Below, piece after piece: positions 50,955 to 59,693 of a stretch of 64,000 bases of DNA. Position numbers and translations under genes: made by a program. The stretch's first letter is position 1. Each line of letters begins with the position of its first letter. The stretch covers positions 3,348,001 to 3,412,000 of the forward strand of contig NZ_CP141832.1 of the NCBI RefSeq assembly GCF_043633585.1, in the 5' to 3' direction. Origin of the DNA: Lacrimispora sinapis. Lineage in GTDB: Bacteria; Bacillota; Clostridia; Lachnospirales; Lachnospiraceae. The notes beneath the pieces are model-generated. The model worked only from the letters and a program-made list of their open reading frames with translations. It did no database searches and was not told the DNA's origin.

Positions 50955-51935
50955 TCAGATGCAGGAGCATGCCACGAAGTGTCCGGGAGACATCTCCCGC
51001 ATGAGAGGGACCTCCCCTTCGCATCCATTTTGAGCACTCCCGCACCGGGTATGGAAGTGGCATCCGGAGGGCACAGAAAGGGCACTTGGAAGCTCCCCCT
51101 TTAACATGACCCGGCTGGATCGTTTTGCCAGCTTGGGATCTGCCGCCGGAATGGCGGAAAGAAGGGCTTTTGTATAAGGGTGAAGCGGATTTTCATAGAG
51201 CTCGTCACTGTCTGCGATCTCCACCAGCCGGCCCAGATACATCACTCCGATTCTGGTGGAAATATGTCTTACCATGGACAAATCGTGAGCCACAAATAGA
51301 TAGGTCAGCCCCATTTCTTTTTGAAGATCCTCCAGCATATTTACCACCTGTGCCTGAATGGAAACATCCAGGGCAGATATGGGTTCATCACAAAGTAAAA
51401 ACTCCGGTTCCACCGCAAGAGCCCTTGCAATCCCGATTCTCTGACGCTGTCCGCCGGAGAATTCATATGCATATTTATACATGTCATCGGGCTTCATTCC
51501 CACCTTTTTCAACAGTTCCACAATCCTGTCATCCATTTCCCCCGCCGGCATTTTGCCAACGGCATTGAAGGATTCTCTGATGATCTCACGCACATTCATA
51601 TGGGGGTCCAAAGCGGAATAAGGGTCCTGGAAAATGATCTGCATCTGCCGGTGGATGGGCAGAAGTTTTTTTCCCTTCCAGCCAGTGATATCCTGACCCT
51701 TAAAATGGATGGAGCCGCTTGTGGGATCATACATGCGGATCAGGGTTCTGCCAAGGGTGGATTTACCGCAGCCCGATTCTCCCACCAGGCCAAAGGTCTC
51801 TCCTTTGCGGATGGCAAGATTGATTCCGTCTACGGCCTTTACCTCCGCTTTTTTCCGGCCAAAGAAGTCTTTGGAAGGGAAATATTTGCATAAGTCCCTG
51901 GCTTCCAGTAAGATTTCCTGGTTTTGGTTCTCCAT
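50955..51935 (-). CDS. oppF: Oligopeptide/oligosaccharide ABC transporter ATPase (OppF-like)
   Basis: 326 aa from ATG 51935 behind AGGAGGTGCAGTGAT. Walker A GESGCGKST, signature SGGQRQRIGIARAL, Walker B LLCDEPISALD, and the C-terminal Opp/Dpp-type Cys region (HFHTRCG ... NGCEGEVP). Last gene of the opp operon. Confidence 0.9.
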   Translation of the reverse strand: MENQNQEILLEARDLCKYFPSKDFFGRKKAEVKAVDGINLAIRKGETFGLVGESGCGKSTLGRTLIRMYDPTSGSIHFKGQDITGWKGKKLLPIHRQMQIIFQDPYSALDPHMNVREIIRESFNAVGKMPAGEMDDRIVELLKKVGMKPDDMYKYAYEFSGGQRQRIGIARALAVEPEFLLCDEPISALDVSIQAQVVNMLEDLQKEMGLTYLFVAHDLSMVRHISTRIGVMYLGRLVEIADSDELYENPLHPYTKALLSAIPAADPKLAKRSSRVMLKGELPSALSVPSGCHFHTRCGSAQNGCEGEVPLMREMSPGHFVACSCI

Positions 51936-51936
51936 A

Positions 51937-52989
51937 TCACTGCACCTCCTTTTCCATTTCCTCCAGTTCCCCGCCCGAAAAGATGCACATAGACCTCTGG
52001 GTATCGGAGTAGACCAGGTATTCCGGGATTTTCTCCTGACATTTTTCACAGGCGAACTTACAGCGTTCTGCAAAGGGACAGCCGGGGGGCGGGTCCGCCA
52101 GGGACGGTGCCATTCCCGGTATGGACTCCAACCGTTCCCTGCTCCCTGAATGGGGCTTTGGAATGGCTCTTAACAGGGCCTTTGTATATGGATGCCTGGG
52201 AGTATAAAAGATCTCATCCGTCAATCCTTCTTCCATAATAAGCCCTCCGTACATGACACAAATACGGTGGCTCAAGCTTGCAACCACTCCCAGATCATGA
52301 GTGATCAGCACAACGCTCATACCGGTGTCCATCTGGATTTTCTTTAAAAGCTCCAAAATCTGTGCCTGAATGGTCACATCAAGGGCTGTGGTCGGCTCAT
52401 CCGCGATCAGAAGCTTTGGCAGGCAGCAGAGAGCCATGGCGATCAGCACTCGTTGTCTCATGCCGCCGGAAAATTCATGGGGATACTGGGTCAGCCGTTT
52501 TTCCGGTGAAGAGATGCCCACCTGCTCCAGTACGGCGGCTGCTTCCTTTAAGGCTGCCTTCCCAGTCATTCCACGGTGTCTTTTTAAGACCTCGGTCAAA
52601 TGGAATCCAATGGTCCTTAACGGATTGAGTGCGGTCATAGGGTCCTGGAATACCATGGCAATGTCTTTACCACGCATTTTTCTAAGCTGCTCCGGGGTCA
52701 TGGTCTGTAAATCCCTGTCCATAAACCGGATTTCCTCCGCTTTGACTTCTGCATTCTCGGGCATCAGACCCATGACAGACTTCATCAGCACGCTTTTTCC
52801 GCTGCCGGATTCCCCAACTATGGCTACAATCTCCTGGTGTCCTACGAAAAGGCTGACGCCCCGGACCGCCTGCACCGATTTTCCATGGGTATGAAAGGTG
52901 GTGTGCACATCCCTGACAGACAGGATCTCCTTATTGTTTTTCTTTGTTTCTTCCAATTCCTGTTCCCTCACTTTACTCTTTCTCGTCAT
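51937..52989 (-). CDS. oppD: Oligopeptide/oligosaccharide ABC transporter ATPase (OppD-like)
   Basis: 350 aa. Walker A GESGSGKSV, signature SGGMRQRVLIAMAL, Walker B LLIADEPTTALD, and the C-terminal Cys motif CPFAERCKFACEKC. It overlaps oppC by 17 bases and is followed after one base by oppF's stretch, so the operon is tight. Confidence 0.9.
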   Translation of the reverse strand: MTRKSKVREQELEETKKNNKEILSVRDVHTTFHTHGKSVQAVRGVSLFVGHQEIVAIVGESGSGKSVLMKSVMGLMPENAEVKAEEIRFMDRDLQTMTPEQLRKMRGKDIAMVFQDPMTALNPLRTIGFHLTEVLKRHRGMTGKAALKEAAAVLEQVGISSPEKRLTQYPHEFSGGMRQRVLIAMALCCLPKLLIADEPTTALDVTIQAQILELLKKIQMDTGMSVVLITHDLGVVASLSHRICVMYGGLIMEEGLTDEIFYTPRHPYTKALLRAIPKPHSGSRERLESIPGMAPSLADPPPGCPFAERCKFACEKCQEKIPEYLVYSDTQRSMCIFSGGELEEMEKEVQ

Positions 52990-53866
52990 TCATAACCTTC
53001 GGTTCCACGTAAACCCGGAGCAGATTCCCAAGCTTGTTAAATCCAAAAATAGTGATTATGATCAGAAGACCTGGGATCAGAGCCATATAAAAGGTGTTCT
53101 GCATGGTTCCCTGGGCGCTCTGCAAAAGACTTCCCCAGGAGGACATGGGCTGCTGGATCCCCACTCCCAAAAAGCTCAGGGAGGTCTCTGTCATGATGGC
53201 GTCCGCCATGCTGGTGGTGGCCGACACGATGATGGTAGGGAATACAGACGGAATAATGTGGCGGAGAATGATGGTAAAAATATGGATTCCTGAAAATTCC
53301 GCATAAAGGACAAATTCCCGTTCCTTTAAGGATAAGGTTTCCGCACGGACCAGTCTGGCAATCTCCATCCAGGTGAACAGTCCGATGACAAGTATGATGG
53401 ATTGAAGGCCCGGCTTTAAAAAGATGCTGACCACAGTCACTAAAATCATCCATGGTATGGAATAGAGGACGTCAACAATCCTCATAAGTATCATGTCCAC
53501 CAAACCGCCGCAGAAGCCTGAGATGGTGCCTACAGCCACACCGATGGTAAGACTGGTCAGCATGGCAAGGAAGCCTACTAAAAGGGATACACGGCCTCCG
53601 TAGATGACTCTTGCGAAATAATCCCTGCCCACTTCATCCGTCCCGAACAAGTGCTGAAAGGACGGCTCCTTTAAACGGTTTGCCACGTCTGTGGCATTGG
53701 GATCTATCGGAAGGAACGGTGCGATCAGTGCAAACAGGATGATCACCGCTAAAAGGATCAGGGAAATGATTGCTGCCTTATCGTGCTTTAATACCAGGAG
53801 GACACTGTCCATTCTGGTGGATCTTTTGTTTTTTCGTATGTTTTCTTTCCTTATCATATCCGTCAC
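52973..53866 (-). CDS. oppC: Opp-type ABC transporter permease (OppC-like)
   Basis: 297 aa; N-terminal membrane anchor (AAIISLILLAVIILFALIAP), FGTDEVGRDYFARVIYGGR, and the permease EAA region ILRHIIPSVFPTIIVSA. It pairs with OppB. Overlaps oppB by four bases. Confidence 0.9.
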   Translation of the reverse strand: MTDMIRKENIRKNKRSTRMDSVLLVLKHDKAAIISLILLAVIILFALIAPFLPIDPNATDVANRLKEPSFQHLFGTDEVGRDYFARVIYGGRVSLLVGFLAMLTSLTIGVAVGTISGFCGGLVDMILMRIVDVLYSIPWMILVTVVSIFLKPGLQSIILVIGLFTWMEIARLVRAETLSLKEREFVLYAEFSGIHIFTIILRHIIPSVFPTIIVSATTSMADAIMTETSLSFLGVGIQQPMSSWGSLLQSAQGTMQNTFYMALIPGLLIIITIFGFNKLGNLLRVYVEPKVMNDEKE

Positions 53867-54816
53867 CCCATTTCCCGAATCCGCGGGTCCGTGATGCAGT
53901 AAAGGATATCTGACAGCAGATTTCCCAGGATGACCAATATGGAGGAGAGCACCAGGACGATCATGACAATGGGGTAATCCAGTCCCTGAATGGCTTTAAT
54001 AAAGTAAGGACCGACTCCCGGCCAGCCAAATACGGTCTCTGTGATGATAGCCCCTGTTACCAGAAGGCGGAAGGCCATTCCAAGTCTTGTAATGATGGGC
54101 AGAAGCACATTTTTGCATACATGCTTGAACATGATCTCGCTTTTTGACGCGCCAAATGCCTGCTGCACCAGCACATAATCCTCAGAAAACTGAGTGAGGG
54201 TGGAGGAACGGACAAACTTGATATTAGCGGGTAAAAAGGAAAAGACCAACGTGACAAAAGGCATGATGTAATGCCTTAGAAAGTCCCCGAAGGAAGTCTC
54301 CATTCCAACCGAATTCATTCCCACAAAGGGAAGGAGCTTCAGTTTATATCCCAGGACAAAGATCATAAGCATGGAAAACCAGAAGGAAGGAACCGCGATT
54401 CCAATAGAGGAAAATCCGTCGATCAGCTTATCCGCTGCCCTGTTTTTGTGGGAACCTGCAATCAAGCCCAGAATGACAGCCAGAAGATAGGCAGTCAAAT
54501 AGGAAGGCAGTATGAGTTTAATGGTGTTTGGAATCCGGACCGCCAGATCAGCCGCAATGCTTTGTTTTGTTACGATTGAATATCCGAAATTACCATTTAT
54601 TAGTCCGTCAAGCCAGCGGAAATACTGAATAAAAAGGGGCTGGTCATAACCATATTTTGCCTTGATCATATCAATCGTCTGCTGTGACATCCTGGGATTG
54701 GTCATGGCATCAATGGCATCATAGGGTGCGAGATGCATGAGGGAAAAGCCCAGAACGGTGATCAGAAGGACCATGGGTATGGCTGTCAATATTCGTTTCA
54801 ATATATATTTGGCCAT
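53863..54816 (-). CDS. oppB: Opp-type ABC transporter permease (OppB-like)
   Basis: 317 aa with about six membrane segments. It begins MAKYILKRILTAIPMVLLIT, typical of OppB, with the block VTKQSIAADLAVRIPNTIKL and a conserved C-terminal WPGVGPYFIKAI. Forms the channel with OppC. Confidence 0.9.
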   Translation of the reverse strand: MAKYILKRILTAIPMVLLITVLGFSLMHLAPYDAIDAMTNPRMSQQTIDMIKAKYGYDQPLFIQYFRWLDGLINGNFGYSIVTKQSIAADLAVRIPNTIKLILPSYLTAYLLAVILGLIAGSHKNRAADKLIDGFSSIGIAVPSFWFSMLMIFVLGYKLKLLPFVGMNSVGMETSFGDFLRHYIMPFVTLVFSFLPANIKFVRSSTLTQFSEDYVLVQQAFGASKSEIMFKHVCKNVLLPIITRLGMAFRLLVTGAIITETVFGWPGVGPYFIKAIQGLDYPIVMIVLVLSSILVILGNLLSDILYCITDPRIREMG

Positions 54817-54831
54817 ATTGTTTCTCCTTAT

Positions 54832-54875
54832 AAAAAAGGGGTGTCTGCCGCAAGGATTTATGCAGCAAAAACCCC
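54832..54875 (-). terminator. Hairpin between the binding protein gene and oppB
   Basis: Minus strand: GGGG and TGCTGC arms pair with GCGGCA and CCCC, with an internal loop, followed by TTTTTT. In the middle of the operon such a partial terminator would raise binding-protein mRNA over that of the permeases. Confidence 0.6.
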
Positions 54876-54914
54876 CTTCTCTCTTTCTTTTACGATGTTA
54901 AACCATAAAACAAA

Positions 54915-56522
54915 TTACTTTATCTGAAGTTTGGAAGTATCTTCAAAGGTATAAACAGGAACCAGCTTTGCTTCATCAATGCCGGAGATTCTGTTTGATA
55001 CCACCAAAAGACGCTTGTTGGAATACAGGGGATAAAAACATGCAGTATCCTGTATTTTCTGCTGAAGCCTGGTATAGATCTCTTTTCTCTTTGCCTTGTC
55101 GGTTTCCTTGCGTCCCTGAGAGAAAAGCTCATTGATCTCAGGATAATCATAGTGCATGTAATTGCTTGTTGCACCGGTTTCAAACAAGCTGGCAAAGGTA
55201 TCCGGGTCGATTCCCATGATATACCCGCCGAAATACAGGTCATAGGAGTTATCCTCTTTTTTCATCTGCTGGCTCAGTGCGGTGGAATCAACACCGGACA
55301 AGGTCACCTTGATGCCTGCTTTTTGAAGCTGCTCCTGAACAAGAATGGCGGTCGTTGCCTGGATGCTGTCTGTGGCACTGTATGCAAGGGTCAGCTCCGG
55401 ACTTTTATTGCCGGAAGCTGCAAGCAGTTCTTTGGCTTTGTCCAGATTCTGTTCATATTTTTCTACATCTTCTGTAAAGTATTCACTGTTTGGCGGCATA
55501 AAGCCCCAGGGCAGGTCATAATTGGCCGGATCAAGGAAAACGGCATCTGCAATGGCCTTTTTGTCAAGGGCATAAAGGATTGCCTTTCTTAAATTTTCAT
55601 CCGTCACACGCTTTGCATTCATCATCATATAGCCGATGCGGCCTTCCTGATAAGGGATCACCTTTAAGTTGTTTGCTTCTAAATCCATCTGCTCCACCTG
55701 TGCCGGTGTGCCGATCCATGCATCCACTTCCCCGCTTTGAATGGCGGTCATGGCCGTGTTTTCATTTTCAATGATCCGGAAAACGATGTTATCAATGGAA
55801 GGGGCTCCCAGGAAATAGCTTTCATTTTTTGTAAACTTCACGTAGGAACCGGCGGAGTATTCCGACATCACATATGGGCCTGTCCCAACCGGCTTTGTAT
55901 TCACATCGTTGTTTTCAAAGTCGGTTACATTCTCATACTTATGCTTTGGCATAATAAAGATCTGGGAAAACAGCTCTTCTGCGGCTGCATTGACAAAAGG
56001 CATGGTAAAGGTAACGGTATAATCATCCACCTTTTCCACCTTTACTGCACCCTCGGGAAATACCAGCTGGGAGTAAGCCCAGCCTACGTTCTTTTCATTC
56101 TCCATCGCTTCAAAGGTAAATACCACGTCATCTGCGGTAAACTTCTCTCCGTCAGACCACTTTACGTCATCACGTAAATGTACGGTATACGTCAGGTTAT
56201 CATCGGAAGCCTCTATGCTCTTTGCAAGAAAATAGTTAATGCCATCGGCATTATACATATACAAAGGAGAATAGATCATTTTAAGCGTCATCAGGCCAAA
56301 ACGGTCACTGGTGGTGATCACGTTGACATTGGCTCCAGGATCACCGGCAATGGCATACGTGAAGGTGGAGGCAGCTTCCCCTGTTTTTGTCGTTTCCGCT
56401 CCGGCGGCTGATGTCGTTTCGCTTTCTGCACCCGGGTCTTTCCCGCCGCATGCGGTAAGACCGCCAAGCACCATAAAGGATGCAAGCAGAACTGCCGCAC
56501 CTTTTGTGAATATTTTTTTCAT
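54915..56522 (-). CDS. oppA: Opp/Dpp-type substrate-binding lipoprotein
   Basis: 535 aa. Lipoprotein signal with lipobox LTAC at Cys25. SBP_bac_5 pattern: TYTVHLRDDVKWSDGEKFTA and DVVFTFEAM, then GTGPYVMSEYSAG. First gene of the transporter operon. The family also carries oligosaccharides, and the sugar-degradation genes upstream make an oligosaccharide ligand plausible, though a peptide ligand cannot be excluded. Confidence 0.9.
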   Translation of the reverse strand: MKKIFTKGAAVLLASFMVLGGLTACGGKDPGAESETTSAAGAETTKTGEAASTFTYAIAGDPGANVNVITTSDRFGLMTLKMIYSPLYMYNADGINYFLAKSIEASDDNLTYTVHLRDDVKWSDGEKFTADDVVFTFEAMENEKNVGWAYSQLVFPEGAVKVEKVDDYTVTFTMPFVNAAAEELFSQIFIMPKHKYENVTDFENNDVNTKPVGTGPYVMSEYSAGSYVKFTKNESYFLGAPSIDNIVFRIIENENTAMTAIQSGEVDAWIGTPAQVEQMDLEANNLKVIPYQEGRIGYMMMNAKRVTDENLRKAILYALDKKAIADAVFLDPANYDLPWGFMPPNSEYFTEDVEKYEQNLDKAKELLAASGNKSPELTLAYSATDSIQATTAILVQEQLQKAGIKVTLSGVDSTALSQQMKKEDNSYDLYFGGYIMGIDPDTFASLFETGATSNYMHYDYPEINELFSQGRKETDKAKRKEIYTRLQQKIQDTACFYPLYSNKRLLVVSNRISGIDEAKLVPVYTFEDTSKLQIK

Positions 56523-56613
56523 AATTTTCTCCTTTCTTTTTTAGGCAAATCATGACGTACATGATAAATTCCTTTTTCATTGGTACCCGTCCATCTGCTA
56601 AAAAGTCAGATTT

Positions 56614-56643
56614 ATTATATACACAACCTGGTGCTTTTTGCAA
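56614..56643 (-). promoter_or_regulatory. Promoter of the opp operon
   Basis: Minus strand: TTGCAA (56638-56643), 18-base spacer, TATAAT (56614-56619). About 90 bases before the oppA start. The 258 bases to the next gene hold no coding sequence. Confidence 0.65.
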
Positions 56644-56780
56644 CTGGTTTTGAATAATTTCCTACTTTTTTAATAGGTATACATGTTAATAGCCCTGTCT
56701 CCATTTTCTGCCTTCTGTTCCATGGAGCGCTTTTCCGGTCTTTCAGAATACAAAAATTCCGGGGCCAGCCAGCACCGGAA

Positions 56781-58421
56781 TCACGCTTTGCGGATGGAAA
56801 AGGTCCTCTCATAAGGCGTGTAGTCATTAAAATAAATGGTATATCCGGTTTCGTTTCTCTCTTCACCGGAATAATGTCCCCCAAATTCATGGGTTCCATA
56901 ACCCGGACCAATCAAAAGTTTCTGATTTCCATGGGTCAAGGTGACAAATCCGCTTCTAAGAACCATTTCTTCTCCTTTTCCGGCTTTTAAATGGAAATGT
57001 TCATTTTCCAGAATGCTTCCTGCCGGAATACAGATTTCCACCCGCAGCGGTACCCGATCCAGTCCTTCGGCTTTCACGCCAACTTCCATTCCGTCCGTTA
57101 GGGCTTTTATGGTAACGGTCATACGGATTTCACTGCTGTTTAAAATCTCCCGCTTTTTATGATCCATCTTCCACCAGTCTGACGTGTCCTGTTTCTCTTT
57201 GAATGGAAGATAATACCAGCCCTTTGCCACGGAAGTCAGCACACAGACCCCATCCCTTTCCTCCATGGTCTGGGGAATGAAGTTACGGATATCACAGTAG
57301 CTTTCCCCAATTTTCAAGGAAATCAGAGTCTCCTGGAATTTAAGATATAAAAACGCACTCTTTCCTTTTAAAATACTGTAGCCGTATTCCGGTGTCTTTC
57401 CCCGGATCACCCCTGCTTCCTGAAAATGCTTATGATAGGTGTCTAAAAATCCATAGCCCTTGAAACCATACTCCTTCATAAAATCATGGAGCATGAGGAT
57501 GTGCAGACATTCCGGCGCCAAATCTCCACGTTCCCGATTATCCTTTATGATCTTATGGGCTGCCCGGTCAAAAACTGCTTCTCCGGTTTTGGCTGCCAGA
57601 TAGAGATACTGGTAAAAATACTTATCCGGATGTTCCGCTTTTCCCTGATCCTGTCTTGTGGAATTTTGGGTGAAGATGGTATCATCCGGATCAATGTAGT
57701 AAAGCATCATCTTCAAATTCCGTTCCACATAGCCCAGATAGGTCTCATCTTTTGTTTCTTCATACATGGAGATCATGGCACTGTTGACGACGGCATTGTA
57801 ATTTCCGGTGGAACGCTCCGCATATTCCCCTTCGTCATTGCCGTCAATTCCCTCTGCCAGATATTGCTGTGCCCTTTGGGTCAGCATTTCAGAAAGTTCG
57901 GGCTCCTCCTCCTTTATCAGATTGGCCCCCTGCATGAGAGCGGCTGTGATGGCCCAGCGGTGGTTGGGTGTATGAAAGCCGCCGGTATAAAGTGCCCTCA
58001 GAGCTTTTAAAAGCACAGAGCGGCAGCCTTTCTTTAGGTTTACAAGCTCCCCCTCCTTGGTATACATTAAAAACAACCGATACGCAGCAATCAGACGTTT
58101 AAAGCAGAAGGATGTATCCGGTGCTGATTTAAAATTGCAGGAGGGATAATCAAAACTTCCGTCCTCCCTCTGGCAGTTCCTAATAAAAATAAGGGCTGCT
58201 TCCATGGCTGTTTTTAAGGTTTCACTTTTATAATACCGGCTGTTTTCATTTAAATAGACCGAAGCCGCCTCCGCCATCGCATAGATGGTCGGCTTCACAT
58301 CTAATATCGGCTGTTTCATTCCTCCATAGAAGGCATCGCCTTCCTCTGTTACCTGTATGCTCAAAAAATGGTCCACTCTTTTTTCTGCAGAATGTATCAT
58401 ATGCTCCATATACCGTTTCAT
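56781..58421 (-). CDS. Large unrecognised protein, probable carbohydrate-active enzyme
   Basis: 546 aa, no signal peptide. The N-terminal ~330 residues are helical with repeats of the kind seen in alpha/alpha barrels: CQREDGSFDYPSC, FHTPNHRWAITAALMQ and ERSTGNYNAVVNSAMISMY. The C-terminal part is beta-rich. The shape suggests polysaccharide lyase- or glycoside hydrolase-like enzymes. It sits between an Opp-type transporter and a ROK kinase/GH28 locus. I do not recognise the family, and no catalytic residue can be named. Confidence 0.5.
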   Translation of the reverse strand: MKRYMEHMIHSAEKRVDHFLSIQVTEEGDAFYGGMKQPILDVKPTIYAMAEAASVYLNENSRYYKSETLKTAMEAALIFIRNCQREDGSFDYPSCNFKSAPDTSFCFKRLIAAYRLFLMYTKEGELVNLKKGCRSVLLKALRALYTGGFHTPNHRWAITAALMQGANLIKEEEPELSEMLTQRAQQYLAEGIDGNDEGEYAERSTGNYNAVVNSAMISMYEETKDETYLGYVERNLKMMLYYIDPDDTIFTQNSTRQDQGKAEHPDKYFYQYLYLAAKTGEAVFDRAAHKIIKDNRERGDLAPECLHILMLHDFMKEYGFKGYGFLDTYHKHFQEAGVIRGKTPEYGYSILKGKSAFLYLKFQETLISLKIGESYCDIRNFIPQTMEERDGVCVLTSVAKGWYYLPFKEKQDTSDWWKMDHKKREILNSSEIRMTVTIKALTDGMEVGVKAEGLDRVPLRVEICIPAGSILENEHFHLKAGKGEEMVLRSGFVTLTHGNQKLLIGPGYGTHEFGGHYSGEERNETGYTIYFNDYTPYERTFSIRKA

Positions 58422-58438
58422 TCTGTATCACCTCTTTT

Positions 58439-59389
58439 TTATTGCAGAAGGGCTGCACCGATGAGGCCCGCATCATTGCCCAGTTCTGCCACGGCAAGTC
58501 TGGTCCTGATCCGGGAGGTCCTGGCATAATCTTCCTTGTCTATAATTTCCTGCAAGGGCTTTAAAAGCAAATCTCCGGCTTTGCTGATGCCTCCTCCGAT
58601 GCAGATCAGCTCCGGCTGAAAGATATTGATTAAATCCACCAGGCCGGCAGCCAGAAATTCAATGTACCGGCACAGCACCTGTTGTGCCGTCTGGTCCTGC
58701 TTCCGGACCCCGTCAAACAGTGTCTTGCCCTCTACAAGCGCAAGATCGCCCCCGCAAAGCTCCCAAAGCAGGGAATCCCGGTTCTCCTTCATGGCTTTTC
58801 TTGTCTGGGCTATGAGGGCCGTTGCAGAGGCATAGGCTTCAAAACAGCCTTTTCTTCCGCAGCTGCATGCAGTGCCGCTGCGTTCTATGAGGAAATGGCC
58901 GAATTCTCCTGCGGCATAATTGACTCCCCGAAACACACTTCCGTCAAGAATGATTCCCCCTCCGATGCCGGTTCCCAACGTGACTGCAAGCATGGATTTA
59001 CTGCCCTTTCCGCTGCCGGCCAGATATTCCCCCCAGGCGGCGGCATTGGCATCGTTGTCAAACCGAATTGGTTTCCCCGGCAGCTCCTCTTCCAGCATGG
59101 GAACAATGGGTTCGTCAAAAAAACCCAGGTTGTTGGCATATTCCACCATTCCCGTATCCCGGTTGGCGGTTCCCGGAACTCCGATCCCCACCCCTTCGAT
59201 GTCTTCCCATTCCATTTCTCCAAGGGCAGCCGCTTCTTTTGCAAGGCGGGCCATATCCTTTACAATCTCGCGGGCATTTCTGCCGCGTATCGTCGGAACA
59301 GACAAGCGGTTGATCAAAGAAGCATCTTCCCCGACCAGTCCTGCGGAAATGTTTGTTCCTCCAAGATCAATCCCAATATAGTACTTCAT
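58439..59389 (-). CDS. ROK-family sugar kinase
   Basis: 316 aa. ATP-binding IGIDLGGTNISAGL at the N-terminus, FDNDANAAAWGE with the catalytic Asp, GTGIGGGI, GEFGH, and the zinc-binding CSCGRKGCFEAYAS. Probably a glucokinase-type enzyme; the sugar is not certain. Lies 17 bases before the unrecognised enzyme gene, in one operon. Confidence 0.9.
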   Translation of the reverse strand: MKYYIGIDLGGTNISAGLVGEDASLINRLSVPTIRGRNAREIVKDMARLAKEAAALGEMEWEDIEGVGIGVPGTANRDTGMVEYANNLGFFDEPIVPMLEEELPGKPIRFDNDANAAAWGEYLAGSGKGSKSMLAVTLGTGIGGGIILDGSVFRGVNYAAGEFGHFLIERSGTACSCGRKGCFEAYASATALIAQTRKAMKENRDSLLWELCGGDLALVEGKTLFDGVRKQDQTAQQVLCRYIEFLAAGLVDLINIFQPELICIGGGISKAGDLLLKPLQEIIDKEDYARTSRIRTRLAVAELGNDAGLIGAALLQ

Positions 59390-59507
59390 AACCCCTTCTT
59401 CCTTTCTGATTTACTCCTTTGCAGTTGTATGGTAAACCCGGATTCCCTCCACTACCTCCTGGGCACCGTCCTCCAAGGCAGTCCTATCTATACTCACGTT
59501 ATAGACT

Positions 59508-59536
59508 ATTCTATTACTCTGTCCGAAGTGCTTCAA
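59508..59536 (-). promoter_or_regulatory. Promoter of the ROK kinase operon
   Basis: Minus strand: TTGAAG (59531-59536), 17-base spacer, TAGAAT (59508-59513), about 120 bases before the start codon. The palindrome at 59603-59617 lies upstream of it. Confidence 0.55.
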
Positions 59537-59620
59537 CCCGTTCTTTTGCTTTCCGGCAGAAATTCATCTGGTGTTCTTCTGCCCATCTATCCTTACATGG
59601 GGGTTTCACGGTGAAACGTT

Positions 59621-59665
59621 ATAAAAAAAAGAAGAGACCCCCATACACCGGTAAAGGGATCTCTT
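59621..59665 (-). terminator. Terminator of the GH28 operon
   Basis: Minus strand: AAGAGA and CCC arms pair with GGG and TCTCTT (a single bulged base), followed by TTTTTTTT at 59630-59623. It lies about 28 bases after the GH28 stop. Confidence 0.75.
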
Positions 59666-59693
59666 TCTTTTTCGGACCGTTTTCATCAGGTAC

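Larger units (their letters stand above)
59390..59693. other. Intergenic region with promoter, palindrome and coding-like tail
   Basis: Contains, on the minus strand, a promoter (TTGAAG 59531-59536, 17 bases, TAGAAT 59508-59513) for the ROK gene, and a terminator for the GH28 gene (next entry). The perfect palindrome GTTTCAC-G-GTGAAAC (59603-59617) is operator-like. A minus-strand frame reads YNVSIDRTALEDGAQEVVEG and on to a stop at about 59413, without a start or ribosome site. It may be a gene remnant. Confidence 0.4.

Noticed and set aside
51125..51568. Plus-strand frame of 147 codons in the oppF region
   Set aside because: Antisense to a clear ABC ATPase with all motifs; Pro-rich with no ribosome site.
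58682..59614. Plus-strand frame of 310 codons opposite the ROK kinase
   Set aside because: It mirrors the ROK gene with low-quality composition, while the ROK motifs on - are complete.
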